From NCBI GenBank assembly GCA_900545325.1, contig UQZE01000011.1, forward strand, positions 1-27,223: DNA of 27,223 bases, in the 5' to 3' direction. Below, piece after piece: positions 1 to 7,020 of the stretch; position 1 is the stretch's first letter; each line of letters starts with the position of its first letter. The position numbers and the translations under genes are program-made. This DNA comes from an uncultured Eubacteriales bacterium (lineage in GTDB: Bacteria > Bacillota > Clostridia > Christensenellales > Borkfalkiaceae). The notes under the pieces are model-generated. The model had not been told where the DNA came from. It searched no databases and saw nothing but the letters and a program-made list of their open reading frames with translations.

Positions 1-11
1 ACGGTTTTTTT

Positions 12-1403
12 ATGGAAAATCAGATGCAATTTTCAAAAAACGCCATAAAAAGCGCCATTTCAGCCTTTCTGAATTCGGAAGGCTTTTTGGTCTTGTATTC
101 GGCTTTTGTGCTTATATTTTCCTTTCTGGGAAACAATGCGGTAACGCTTTCGGTGATCCTGCTCACGCTTGCGGTTATTTTTTTCACGCAGAAGAACCTG
201 CGGCCTATCTTCGTTCCGCTCACTTTAAGCTATTTCGCGCTAACCTTTATAGACGGAGAGTTCAAGCTCAACTGGCTTTTTTATCTGAGCGCGACGGTCT
301 TTGTCGTTTCGCTCGTCTATTATATCGTGGCAAACAGGCCGAAACTCTTTCTCACCACGAATTTGAAAGCGCTCCTGCCCTACGGCGCCGCCTACGTGCT
401 GGCGGGGTCTTTCGCGGCCAATTACATGCAGAACAAGATATATCACCAGCAGATCGCCCTGCTCCTGCTTGTAGTGGCGGCTTTCCTGCTGCTTTCGCTG
501 ATCGCCGCAAATTCCGAATTCGACGGGCCGGAATTCGTGTTCAAAGTCATATTCGCGCTGGGCGTGGTTGTCGGACTGCAATGCTGCATAACGGCGCTCG
601 TAACGGAAGATTTTTTGGAAGAAGTCTTTCTGAAAGATCTTTTCCACACCAACTGGGGCGTGTATAACGGCGTGATCACTGTGTTTTTGTTCACCATTCC
701 CGCAAGTTTTTATCTGGCGGTTAAATACAGCAGATACGCTTATATTTTCGTGCTGGCGGGCTTTTTGCAGTTCGCCGCGGGACACCTGACGGCCTCCCGC
801 GCGGCTTTTCTCGCGCTTACGCCTTTTCTGCTCGTCTGTTTTGCGGCTACCCTCGCCGTGTGCGATAAAAGAAAAAGACGCCGCGTCGCGGCCGCCTTTT
901 TGATGTCGCTCGGCGTGCTGATCGCCGTATGCGTCGTGATCGCGCTGCTGAACGCCGAATTCGTGAAAGACCTTTTCTCGGTATTCGCTTCGAGCGGGTT
1001 CGACCTCGGCAGAGCGGGCGTCTGGAAGGACAGCATCGCTTTCTTTCTCGAAAATCCCCTTTTCGGTCTCGGCCTTATACATCACGAGGAAATACAGCAG
1101 GCGGCCATATCCTATCTTTGGATGAGCCACAACACCATCCTGCAGGCGCTTTCCAGTTTGGGCATCGTCGGTTTCACGGGGCTTATGATCCATTCGTTCA
1201 TCAAGTACAAGACCTTTCTGAAACGCGATTATTTTTCCTTCTTTGCGCTCATCATGATCGTCGCCACCGAGCTTTACGGGCTGATCGACTGTCTGATGCC
1301 CGCCCCCTATTACCTCATGCCGCTGCTCCTTCTGCTTATTTCGGCGGACAGGATCAAGGACGACAACAAGGAAAAGATCCCCTTGCGCAGTCAGTTGAAA
1401 TAA
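12..1403 (+). CDS. O-antigen ligase/polymerase-like (Wzy_C type) membrane protein
   Basis: Integral membrane protein of 463 residues with roughly ten or more hydrophobic segments along its whole length. The family joins or polymerises sugar units on a lipid carrier or surface glycan at the outer face of the membrane. The Wzy_C-like part is visible: a small conserved stretch with TASRAAF at residues 260-266, and a soluble loop around residues 315-360 with GRAGVWKDS followed by NPLFGLG, then SHNTILQALSSLG. These match the O-antigen ligase/polymerase fold in order and spacing. Only 11 bases lie upstream in the window, no Shine-Dalgarno site can be seen and the frame stays open to the left edge, so the true start could be upstream; M5 is an alternative. 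The substrate cannot be read from sequence. It is the only gene on the plus strand before the convergent glp cluster. Confidence 0.8.
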   Translation: MENQMQFSKNAIKSAISAFLNSEGFLVLYSAFVLIFSFLGNNAVTLSVILLTLAVIFFTQKNLRPIFVPLTLSYFALTFIDGEFKLNWLFYLSATVFVVSLVYYIVANRPKLFLTTNLKALLPYGAAYVLAGSFAANYMQNKIYHQQIALLLLVVAAFLLLSLIAANSEFDGPEFVFKVIFALGVVVGLQCCITALVTEDFLEEVFLKDLFHTNWGVYNGVITVFLFTIPASFYLAVKYSRYAYIFVLAGFLQFAAGHLTASRAAFLALTPFLLVCFAATLAVCDKRKRRRVAAAFLMSLGVLIAVCVVIALLNAEFVKDLFSVFASSGFDLGRAGVWKDSIAFFLENPLFGLGLIHHEEIQQAAISYLWMSHNTILQALSSLGIVGFTGLMIHSFIKYKTFLKRDYFSFFALIMIVATELYGLIDCLMPAPYYLMPLLLLLISADRIKDDNKEKIPLRSQLK

Positions 1404-1409
1404 ATAAAA

Positions 1410-1435
1410 GCGGGCGCCGCGGCGCCCGCTTTTTT
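1410..1435 (+). terminator. Intrinsic terminator between convergent genes
   Basis: A 9-bp perfect GC stem (GCGGGCGCC / GGCGCCCGC, 2-nt loop) is followed by six T on the plus strand. An A-rich run precedes it, so it can also stop minus-strand transcripts leaving glpP. The glpP stop codon lies in the T run, so the two convergent genes share this site. Confidence 0.9.
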
Positions 1436-1973
1436 ATATGTTCCAAAGTTCCTTCTTTCCCGTAGAAACGCCGTCCGCCCCCGCGGAAAGCGCGGCGAAC
1501 ACGTCCTTTTTCGTTTCAATCAGCCCGCCCGCTATGATCTTGGTGCGGGTTTTTTCGACAAAGCTCTTTACGGCTTTCGGCAGTATGCCGGGCATAAGTT
1601 CGGCATAATCGGGGCGCGTGGCGTCCACGATTTCGAGCGCGGTCGCCACCGACGCCGAATCGATAATGAAAAACCGCTGCACCGTGCCCAGTCCCAGTTC
1701 CTTAGCGAGGGCGATCATATGGTTTTTCGTGCTGATGATGCCGTCCGCGCCGCAGTTTTTCAGATATTCCAGCCCCTTTTTATCCTTGCCTATTCCTTCG
1801 GCCGTGTCTATGTGCACGTATATCTTTTTCACGCCCTTTCCGCGCGCGAGCGCGGGCAGGGTGAGCACGTCGGCTTTCAGCATGAATACCGCGGAAACGT
1901 TGGCTTTTACCGCCTCCGCAAACTCCCCGTCCGTCCGCACCGCGGCGATAACGGGATTGATCAGATCGAGCAT
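1434..1973 (-). CDS. glpP: Glycerol-3-phosphate-responsive antiterminator GlpP
   Basis: 179 residues, about the usual GlpP length and with the expected TIM-barrel-like pattern: NPVIAAVRT near the start, VHIDTAEGIGKDKKGLEYL around residues 53-71, GADGIISTK, then the phosphate-binding type end IIAGGLI and GADGVSTGKKELW. In Bacillus, GlpP binds glycerol-3-phosphate and the leader mRNA of glp genes to prevent early termination; that role is inferred here by family. The start has a good Shine-Dalgarno site (GGAG, 7 nt before the ATG) and lies 10 bp after the DUF1667 stop, so it is the last gene of the glp cluster. It may control its own operon (see the leader at 5699-5740). Confidence 0.9.
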   Translation of the reverse strand: MLDLINPVIAAVRTDGEFAEAVKANVSAVFMLKADVLTLPALARGKGVKKIYVHIDTAEGIGKDKKGLEYLKNCGADGIISTKNHMIALAKELGLGTVQRFFIIDSASVATALEIVDATRPDYAELMPGILPKAVKSFVEKTRTKIIAGGLIETKKDVFAALSAGADGVSTGKKELWNI

Positions 1974-1983
1974 GATTTCTCCG

Positions 1984-2325
1984 TTACATGCCGTGCGGCG
2001 CGGTGGCGATCACGTTCGTCCCCTCGCCGTCGGCGTTTTCTATGATTATATCACCGATCGCGGTATTTTTCAACACCTTTGCCGCCCGAATTTTTTCCAT
2101 GACCGAAAAAATCTTCGTTTTTTTGACGGCGCGCTCGGTCTTTACGGGCACGCGGCCGTTTTCGGCGCGTACCGTGCTCGTTACAACGCGGCGGGGCTCG
2201 GTCGCCTCCGCCAGCGCGTATTCCCGCCCCTTCGGGCAGAAATTGCCGCTGACAGCGATTTCACCGTCTTTTATTTCCACTTTCAGATCGCACCCTCTCG
2301 GGCACTCTATACAGGTCAGTTCCAT
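1984..2325 (-). CDS. DUF1667-family cysteine protein of the glp cluster
   Basis: 113 residues when started at the ATG at 2323-2325, which has a GAGAGG Shine-Dalgarno site; a longer upstream frame reads into the preceding oxidoreductase gene and is not used. The N-terminus has four cysteines in the arrangement C5-x2-C8-x3-C12 and C30 (CIECPRGC and FCPKG), suited to an iron-sulfur cluster or a metal. DUF1667 proteins are regularly found beside GlpA/GlpB-like oxidoreductases in anaerobic Firmicutes and are thought to be the small third subunit of the dehydrogenase, comparable in position to GlpC. That role is inference. It is preceded by the oxidoreductase stop with a 2-bp gap and followed by glpP. 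Confidence 0.88.
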   Translation of the reverse strand: MELTCIECPRGCDLKVEIKDGEIAVSGNFCPKGREYALAEATEPRRVVTSTVRAENGRVPVKTERAVKKTKIFSVMEKIRAAKVLKNTAIGDIIIENADGEGTNVIATAPHGM

Positions 2326-2327
2326 GA

Positions 2328-3569
2328 TCAACCTCTCTTGTGAACGGAAATTTTCACGTATTCCGCTGCGGCGAGTTCCTCCGCCGAAAGCGTTACGCTT
2401 TCCATTTCGCCGGGAGCGACGGCGATTTTGTTGAATTTTTTTACTTTTGCGCCCGTATCTACGCACACTTCGGCGTTGCGGAATGCCGAACGCACCCTGA
2501 AATAAAGTTTCTGCGGCGCGCCCTTCGCGCGGTCGAGTTTCTGCGGCAGCACGTACGCCGTGTTTTCGCCGCTTTCCGTCGCGATATAATCTTTTTCGCG
2601 GCGGCCGTTGAGCACGTATCCCGCCGCGCTCCTGCCCGCGGTTTCGGCCTCTTCGGAAACGAAATCCACGAGATCGTGCACGTGCAAAACGTTGCCGCAG
2701 GCGAATATGCCCTCAGCCTCCGTTTCCCTGTCGCCGTCCACAGCCGCGCCTTTGGTGCGCGGATCGAGCGAGATGCCCGCGCGCTTGGTCAGTTCGTTTT
2801 CCGGAATAAGCCCCACGGAAAACAGCACGGTATCGCAGTCGAAATGCTTTTCCGTGCCGGCGAGCGGGCGCTTGTTTTCGTCCACCTTCGCCAGCGTAAC
2901 CCCCGTAACGCGGTCTTTCCCCTCTATTTCGACCACGGTGTGTTCGAGATAGAGCGGTATGCCGAAGTCGTTCAGGCATTGCGCGATATTGCGTTTCAGT
3001 CCGCTCGAATAGGGCATGATCTCGCTTACGCACAGCACTTTCGCACCCTCGAGCGTCATGCGGCGCGCCATGATGAGCCCGATATCGCCCGAACCGAGAA
3101 TGACCACCCTTTTGCCGGGCAGCCAGCCCTTCAAATTGACGTATTTCTGCGCGGTACCCGCGCTGAAAAGTCCCGCAGGCCGCGTACCCGCGATATTGAG
3201 CGCGCCTTTGCTCCGTTCGCGGCATCCCATGGCCAGGATCACGGCTTTGGCAAAAATGTCGAAAACGCCGTTTTTATTCATACACGTAACCCGTTTTTCC
3301 GCGCTCAGACCGATCACGAAAGTTCCCGTCAGCACCTCTATGCCGCGCTTTTGCACTTCGTCGATGAACTTATGCGCATATTCGGGACCTGTGAGGTTTT
3401 CCTTGAAACGCGTAAGACCGAACCCGTTGTGTATGCATTGTTTTAAAACGCCGCCCGTTTCCTCTTCCCGTTCCACTACGACGATATTTTTACAGCCCGC
3501 GTCATACGCCGCCACGGCGGCGGCCAGCCCCGCGGGGCCTCCTCCTATGATAACGATATCTCTTTTCAT
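2328..3569 (-). CDS. FAD/NAD-dependent oxidoreductase, GlpB-like partner of glycerol-3-phosphate dehydrogenase
   Basis: 413 residues. The N-terminal dinucleotide-binding motif is IIGGGPAGLAAA (GGGPAG at residues 9-14, FAD), and a second one, VVILGSGDIG (GSGDIG at 159-164), is for NAD(P)H. A small C-terminal domain follows. The family is the pyridine nucleotide-disulfide oxidoreductase-like protein that pairs with a GlpA-type dehydrogenase and passes its electrons on. Its ATG overlaps the TGA of the upstream glpA-like gene (ATGA, 4 bases shared), a sign of translational coupling and of a stable complex. The cysteines at residue 45 (KQCIHNG) and 116 (AMGCRERS) are typical of the family. The electron acceptor cannot be read from sequence. 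Confidence 0.88.
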   Translation of the reverse strand: MKRDIVIIGGGPAGLAAAVAAYDAGCKNIVVVEREEETGGVLKQCIHNGFGLTRFKENLTGPEYAHKFIDEVQKRGIEVLTGTFVIGLSAEKRVTCMNKNGVFDIFAKAVILAMGCRERSKGALNIAGTRPAGLFSAGTAQKYVNLKGWLPGKRVVILGSGDIGLIMARRMTLEGAKVLCVSEIMPYSSGLKRNIAQCLNDFGIPLYLEHTVVEIEGKDRVTGVTLAKVDENKRPLAGTEKHFDCDTVLFSVGLIPENELTKRAGISLDPRTKGAAVDGDRETEAEGIFACGNVLHVHDLVDFVSEEAETAGRSAAGYVLNGRREKDYIATESGENTAYVLPQKLDRAKGAPQKLYFRVRSAFRNAEVCVDTGAKVKKFNKIAVAPGEMESVTLSAEELAAAEYVKISVHKRG

Positions 3570-4984
3570 AATTCACCGCCGACTATTATAAAGGAATTTT
3601 TTCCGTTTTTTGTAACCTGCCCGGCTTTCAGTCCGTATTCTTTCATCAAAAGTTCGAGCTGCGCGGGCTGGCAGAACCCGCTTTGGCATCTGCCCATGCC
3701 CGCCCGCGTGCGCAGTTTTATGCCGTCGAGCGTCTTTGCGCGCGGCGCGCGGGTAAGCGCCTCTTCAATCTCGCCGAGCGTAACGCTCTCGCAGCGGCAG
3801 ACGATCTGCCCGAAAGCGGGATTTGCGGCGATCACTTTGTTTTTTTCCTCCGCGGAAAGTATTTTGAACCAGCCGTAGCTTTTCCGCACGGGATTGAAGT
3901 CGGCTTTTCTCTCCGCGCCGAATTTCGCCGCCGTAAATTCCGCAATATATCTGCCGATCGCGGGCGAGGAGGTCAGCCCCGGCGATTCTATCCCCGCGGC
4001 GTTGAAGAGCCTCGGCCCGCCCTCTTCCAGCACGAAATCATGCCTGTCGCTGTATGCTCGCACGCCCGCGAAAGAGGTAATCGTTTCCCAAAGCGGGATA
4101 TTTTCGCACATGATTTTCGCCTTGCCGATTATATCGTCGAAGCCCTCCCGGCGGATGGATACGTCGAAATCTTCCTCCTCCACCGAAGTGGGGCCGATAA
4201 GCGTGTTGCCGTCCGTAGTGGGCGTAACGAGCACGCCCTTGCCCGCTTTTGTCGGCACGGTGAATATCGTGCTGCCGACATAGCCCGACGTAGAGGAATC
4301 GAGCAGGATATATTCGCCTTTCCGCGCCCGCACCGCGAAGGAAACGTCGCCGAAAAGCCGCGCGATCTTTTCCGCGCCCGCGCCCGCGCAGTTGATCACG
4401 TACCGCGCTTCAACTTCCCGCCCGTCGGCGGCAAAAAGCCGCACGGCGTCGCCCGCTTCGGCGCGCACGACTTCGAAATCCGTCAAAAGCTCGGCGCCGT
4501 TGTCCATGGCGTTGCCCATCGCCGCGATGGTCAGCGTAAAGGGGCAGACAATTCCGCCCGTAGGCGCATAGAGGGCCGCGAAAACGCTGCGGGAAACGTT
4601 CGGTTCGAGTGCAAAAACTTCCTTTTTAGTGAGTATTTTAAGCCTCTTGACGCCGTTTTTTTCACCGCGCGCTTTCAGTTCTTCCAGCGTTTCGGCCTGC
4701 GCACGGTCGAACGCCAGCACCAAAGAACCGTTGTTTTTGTATTCCACGCCGAGTTCTTCGCATACTCTTTCCATCATCTCGCTGCCGAGTACGTTGAATT
4801 TCGCTTTAAGACTGCCCTCGGGGGCGTCGAACCCCGCGTGCACGATACCGCTGTTCGCCCTGCTCGCGCCCGCCGCGACGTCCTGCGCCGCCTCCAAAAC
4901 GACGGTCTTCAGCCTGTACCGCGCGAGTTCGCGCGCCGTAAGCGCGCCGATACACCCCGCGCCGATAATCGCTACGTCATACAT
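3566..4984 (-). CDS. glpA: Glycerol-3-phosphate dehydrogenase-like FAD oxidoreductase with BFD-type [2Fe-2S] domain
   Basis: 472 residues. A DAO-type FAD fold begins with VAIIGAGCIGALTARELARY (glycine motif at residues 8-13). The C-terminus is a BFD-like [2Fe-2S] domain with C396-x-C398 (VCRCESV) and C433-x4-C438 (GRCQSGFCQP). This two-domain design is that of the anaerobic-type glycerol-3-phosphate dehydrogenase found in Clostridia, which oxidises glycerol-3-phosphate to dihydroxyacetone phosphate. Start: ATG at 4982-4984 with a GGGAGA Shine-Dalgarno site, 27 bp after the mgtC-like stop. The glpP gene two genes downstream supports the substrate. A related 2-hydroxyglutarate or amino-acid dehydrogenase is the main alternative. 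No glycerol kinase or facilitator gene is in the window. Confidence 0.85.
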   Translation of the reverse strand: MYDVAIIGAGCIGALTARELARYRLKTVVLEAAQDVAAGASRANSGIVHAGFDAPEGSLKAKFNVLGSEMMERVCEELGVEYKNNGSLVLAFDRAQAETLEELKARGEKNGVKRLKILTKKEVFALEPNVSRSVFAALYAPTGGIVCPFTLTIAAMGNAMDNGAELLTDFEVVRAEAGDAVRLFAADGREVEARYVINCAGAGAEKIARLFGDVSFAVRARKGEYILLDSSTSGYVGSTIFTVPTKAGKGVLVTPTTDGNTLIGPTSVEEEDFDVSIRREGFDDIIGKAKIMCENIPLWETITSFAGVRAYSDRHDFVLEEGGPRLFNAAGIESPGLTSSPAIGRYIAEFTAAKFGAERKADFNPVRKSYGWFKILSAEEKNKVIAANPAFGQIVCRCESVTLGEIEEALTRAPRAKTLDGIKLRTRAGMGRCQSGFCQPAQLELLMKEYGLKAGQVTKNGKNSFIIVGGEL

Positions 4985-5011
4985 GATTTTATCTCCCGTT
5001 TCCCTTATTTT

Positions 5012-5671
5012 TTAATCTTCGTCGCACCGTTCGACGGAGATGATAAATTTGTTTTCCCTCAAAACCGTCGTGATATATTCGACGGAAAATTCCTTGTCCG
5101 TGGTGATCATGGCGTCGTAAACCAGTCTGTCGTTTTCACGAACGGCCGTAATGCGCGAAAATCTGTCCACGTCGAACAGGCGTTTCACCGCTTCGCTCTC
5201 GTCCGCGACTTCTTCGAACTTCACGCGCAGCTGCAGATATTTTTTCGTTCTGAACAGCCTGAACTTCAAATGCATGATGCACTGCACGGTGATGAGCAGC
5301 GCGGTGGAACCTACCGCGACGATATAAAGTCCGCTGCCCGCAGCCATGCCCACGCCCGCCGTGGCCCAGACGCCCGCCGCGGTCGTAAGCCCGTATACCG
5401 CCTGCCTGCGGTAGATGATCATACCCGCGCCGATAAAGCCTATGCCCGAAACGATCTGCGCCGCCACGCGGGAAGCGTCGTAATCGGGGATATCGGCAAA
5501 ACCGTATTTGGACACAACCATCATCAAAGCGGCGCCCGCGCACACGATCGTGTGCGTTCTGATGCCCGCTTCTTTGAAGCGCATTTTCCGCTCGAAACCG
5601 ATCATGAACCCCAGCATGAGCGACAAAACGATGCGCAGCAGGTAGATCAACTCTTCTCTCCAAAATTCCAT
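5012..5671 (-). CDS. MgtC/SapB family membrane protein
   Basis: 219 residues. The first 130 or so hold about five hydrophobic segments with family hallmarks: GFERKMRFKEAGIRTHTIVCAGAALMM, then IGFIGAGMI and GLTTAAGVWATAGVGMA. The C-terminal 80 residues are soluble and ACT-like. MgtC proteins help cells at low magnesium or in acid stress; the general SapB branch, to which this could equally belong, has no settled role. Start: ATG at 5669-5671 with GGGAG about 10 bp upstream. It is the first gene after the strong promoter at 5816-5844 and sits 27 bp before the glpA-like gene, so it is probably the head of the glp operon, an unexpected pairing. Confidence 0.88.
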   Translation of the reverse strand: MEFWREELIYLLRIVLSLMLGFMIGFERKMRFKEAGIRTHTIVCAGAALMMVVSKYGFADIPDYDASRVAAQIVSGIGFIGAGMIIYRRQAVYGLTTAAGVWATAGVGMAAGSGLYIVAVGSTALLITVQCIMHLKFRLFRTKKYLQLRVKFEEVADESEAVKRLFDVDRFSRITAVRENDRLVYDAMITTDKEFSVEYITTVLRENKFIISVERCDED

Positions 5672-5698
5672 ATCCGAAAGACTCCCGAAACTTTAAAA

Positions 5699-5740
5699 TA
5701 AAAAAACGCAAAAGCAAAACCGACCTCTTGTTTAAGAGGT
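5699..5740 (-). promoter_or_regulatory. Candidate attenuator hairpin in the mgtC-glp leader
   Basis: The leader from the predicted start site to mgtC is about 135 nt and has no gene. On the minus strand a 7-bp stem, ACCTCTT-AAAC-AAGAGGT, is followed about 16 nt later by a run of seven T. The T run is too far from the stem for a textbook terminator. As the operon encodes GlpP, which acts by antitermination on leader RNA, this is a candidate GlpP target. That is inference only. I saw no M-box or yybP-ykoY core. Confidence 0.35.
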
Positions 5741-5815
5741 TCCGATAAAGCTTCTCCGTTTCTCCGCTTAAAGTATATGTACGCAACGCTCCGTTAAGAA
5801 CGCCACTTTTATTAT

Positions 5816-5844
5816 AGTATAATACGAAAATTTTCGTTTGTCAA
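5816..5844 (-). promoter_or_regulatory. Strong sigma-A promoter of the mgtC-glp operon with palindromic operator
   Basis: Minus strand: TTGACA (5839-5844), 17-bp spacer, TATACT (5816-5821). The spacer contains the perfect 14-bp palindrome ACGAAAATTTTCGT (5824-5837). A second, partial copy (ACGAAAATTTT, 5852-5862) lies just upstream of the -35. A repressor bound to the palindrome would block polymerase; which regulator binds is unknown. Confidence 0.8.
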
Positions 5845-6099
5845 TACAAAAACGAAAATTTTATGCAGATGCCGACGGCCCGTTATTCGTTTTCCGCCGT
5901 TTTATCCGTTTTTCCGTTCACAAACGCAACAGGTCGGATTTTTTGCGGCTAAATCAAAACGGTTATTTTAATTAACTTATATATATTATGCGACAATTAT
6001 TTTATTTTATCTATTTACTTCGATAAATTTCGACAATTTACTTAGTTATTCGACGAAAGTCGATTTGAAAATTCCCGCTCAGCGCGCCTGTTCGGGCGT
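5845..6099. other. AT-rich non-coding region with phased CGA motifs
   Basis: No credible gene. The left part carries the second operator half (5852-5862). From about 5960 the sequence is very AT-rich, and blocks beginning CGA occur at 5991, 6021, 6031, 6051 and 6061, that is, at offsets in multiples of 10 bp. A small hairpin with a GAAA loop (TCGAC/GTCGA) lies at 6050-6063. No promoter or ORF was convincing. Confidence 0.5.
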
Positions 6100-6130
6100 A
6101 AAAAAGCCGCGGCAAATATTTTGCCGCGGC
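6100..6130 (-). terminator. Terminator of ssrA
   Basis: Inverted repeat GCCGCGGCAAA / TTGCCGCGGC (6106-6130) is followed on the minus strand by six T (complement of A at 6100-6105). It begins five bases beyond the tmRNA CCA end. Six T on the other side make it bidirectional. Confidence 0.9.
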
Positions 6131-6135
6131 TTTTT

Positions 6136-6487
6136 TGGTGGACCGCACGAGTACCGCCCTCGTGTCTTGAAAGTTTCCGCCCCGTTTTCTACATACTTAT
6201 TTTGTCTTTATTCTCCGCCCCGACCTTTCGGCAAACAAACCGATCGGGGAATATGCCGCTGAAATCGAAACGCCTGCCGCGGCAGGAACAAGCGCTCCGT
6301 TCCCTATTCTGAATTTCATGCCCGACGCCGGCCGATAGGTAACCGACGGCGGACAACGCTTAATTAAGCAGCGTATGCCAATTCGTTGTTAGAATCTGCA
6401 TTTAAATTTAAGTTTCCGTTTTTACGCAGACGAGCCTGCGGTATGCTTACGGCGGCTTCCGCTCCCAATCGAATCTTCTAGCGGCCC
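6136..6487 (-). ncRNA. ssrA: tmRNA (transfer-messenger RNA)
   Basis: 352 nt including the encoded CCA end. The 5' seven bases GGGCCGC pair with GCGGTCC before ACCA, giving a 7-bp acceptor stem with one G-U pair. The 5' domain has the conserved TTCGA followed by TGGG. The tag frame (6364-6399) reads GCA GAT TCT AAC AAC GAA TTG GCA TAC GCT GCT TAA, giving ADSNNELAYAA; with the alanine charged on tmRNA, one further alanine precedes it. tmRNA with SmpB frees ribosomes stalled on broken mRNA and marks the product for proteolysis. Oddity: the T-arm stem ACGAG/CTCGT encloses GGCGGTA instead of the usual TTCRANY loop. smpB and rnr lie about 3 kb upstream on the same strand. Confidence 0.93.
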
Positions 6488-6515
6488 GCAACAGCGCCCT
6501 TTCGGCGCATATTAT

Positions 6516-6544
6516 ATTATACGCGGCAAAAAGGCATTTGTCAA
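6516..6544 (-). promoter_or_regulatory. Full-consensus promoter of ssrA
   Basis: TTGACA (6539-6544), exactly 17 bp, TATAAT (6516-6521) on the minus strand: both hexamers match consensus. The predicted start is about 20 nt upstream of mature tmRNA, in a short leader with a GCGCC/GGCGC hairpin (6494-6508) that would be removed by 5' processing. It lies four bases after the VOC gene stop, so ssrA is transcribed independently. Confidence 0.92.
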
Positions 6545-6548
6545 CTTT

Positions 6549-7010
6549 TTATTTTTTTATCATTCGCTTTACGTAACCTTCGGGAACGTCCATGCGCAGA
6601 GCGATCTGCCGCACGGAAGGCCCCTGCGCGGCGAAACGTCCGCATACCGCAGCCATGTTCTCGCCCACTTCCACGATATGTCCGTCGGGATCGTAAAAGC
6701 GCACCGCGCGCTGCCCCCAGCGGTGTTCCAGCACGGGGTGTACGTAATTCACGCCGAAAGCGGCGAGGCGTTCGGCAAAGGCGTCGAAGTCATCTTCTTC
6801 AAAATATACTTCCGCGGCGTTGTTGAAAAAACATATTTCTTCTTTACCGATAAAATCACGCCAGCTTTCAAGCGTCTGCAATGCGAGCCCGCCGCTGAGC
6901 GTTACGTTCGCGCCGAAGTCGGCGACGACGCGGAGCCCCAGAAGCTCCCGATAAAAACGTTTTGACCTTTCCATATCCGCCACGGCGAGCAGCGTGTTCT
7001 TATATTTCAT
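6549..7010 (-). CDS. VOC-family (glyoxalase/bleomycin-resistance fold) protein with HTH-like tail
   Basis: 153 residues. Residues 1-118 form a vicinal-oxygen-chelate domain: NTLLAVADMERSKRFYRELLGL at the start and VRFYDPDGHIVEVGE at the end, the latter carrying the typical metal-ligand glutamate. The substrate cannot be inferred. Residues from about 128 (GPSVRQIALRMDVPEGYVKRMI) look like a short helix-turn-helix of the kind that selects or recognises partners; this tail occurs in some Firmicutes VOC proteins and its role is unknown to me. The start has AAGGA 8-9 bp upstream, at the end of metA (gap 10 bp), so the gene is probably the last of the rnr-smpB-metY-metA unit. Confidence 0.8.
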   Translation of the reverse strand: MKYKNTLLAVADMERSKRFYRELLGLRVVADFGANVTLSGGLALQTLESWRDFIGKEEICFFNNAAEVYFEEDDFDAFAERLAAFGVNYVHPVLEHRWGQRAVRFYDPDGHIVEVGENMAAVCGRFAAQGPSVRQIALRMDVPEGYVKRMIKK

Positions 7011-7020
7011 GCTCTCGTCC

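Noticed and set aside
3683..5701. A 672-codon open frame on the plus strand opposite glpA and mgtC
   Set aside because: It is antisense to two well-recognised genes, has odd His/Arg-rich composition and no ribosome binding site; it is a by-product of GC-biased codon third positions.
5672..5786. Leader peptide starting with TTG at 5786 before mgtC
   Set aside because: GGAG is only two bases before the TTG, there is no ATG, and the frame runs on into mgtC in another phase.
5672..5815. M-box or yybP-ykoY riboswitch upstream of the mgtC-like gene
   Set aside because: The leader is short and shows none of the conserved cores I know for these classes.
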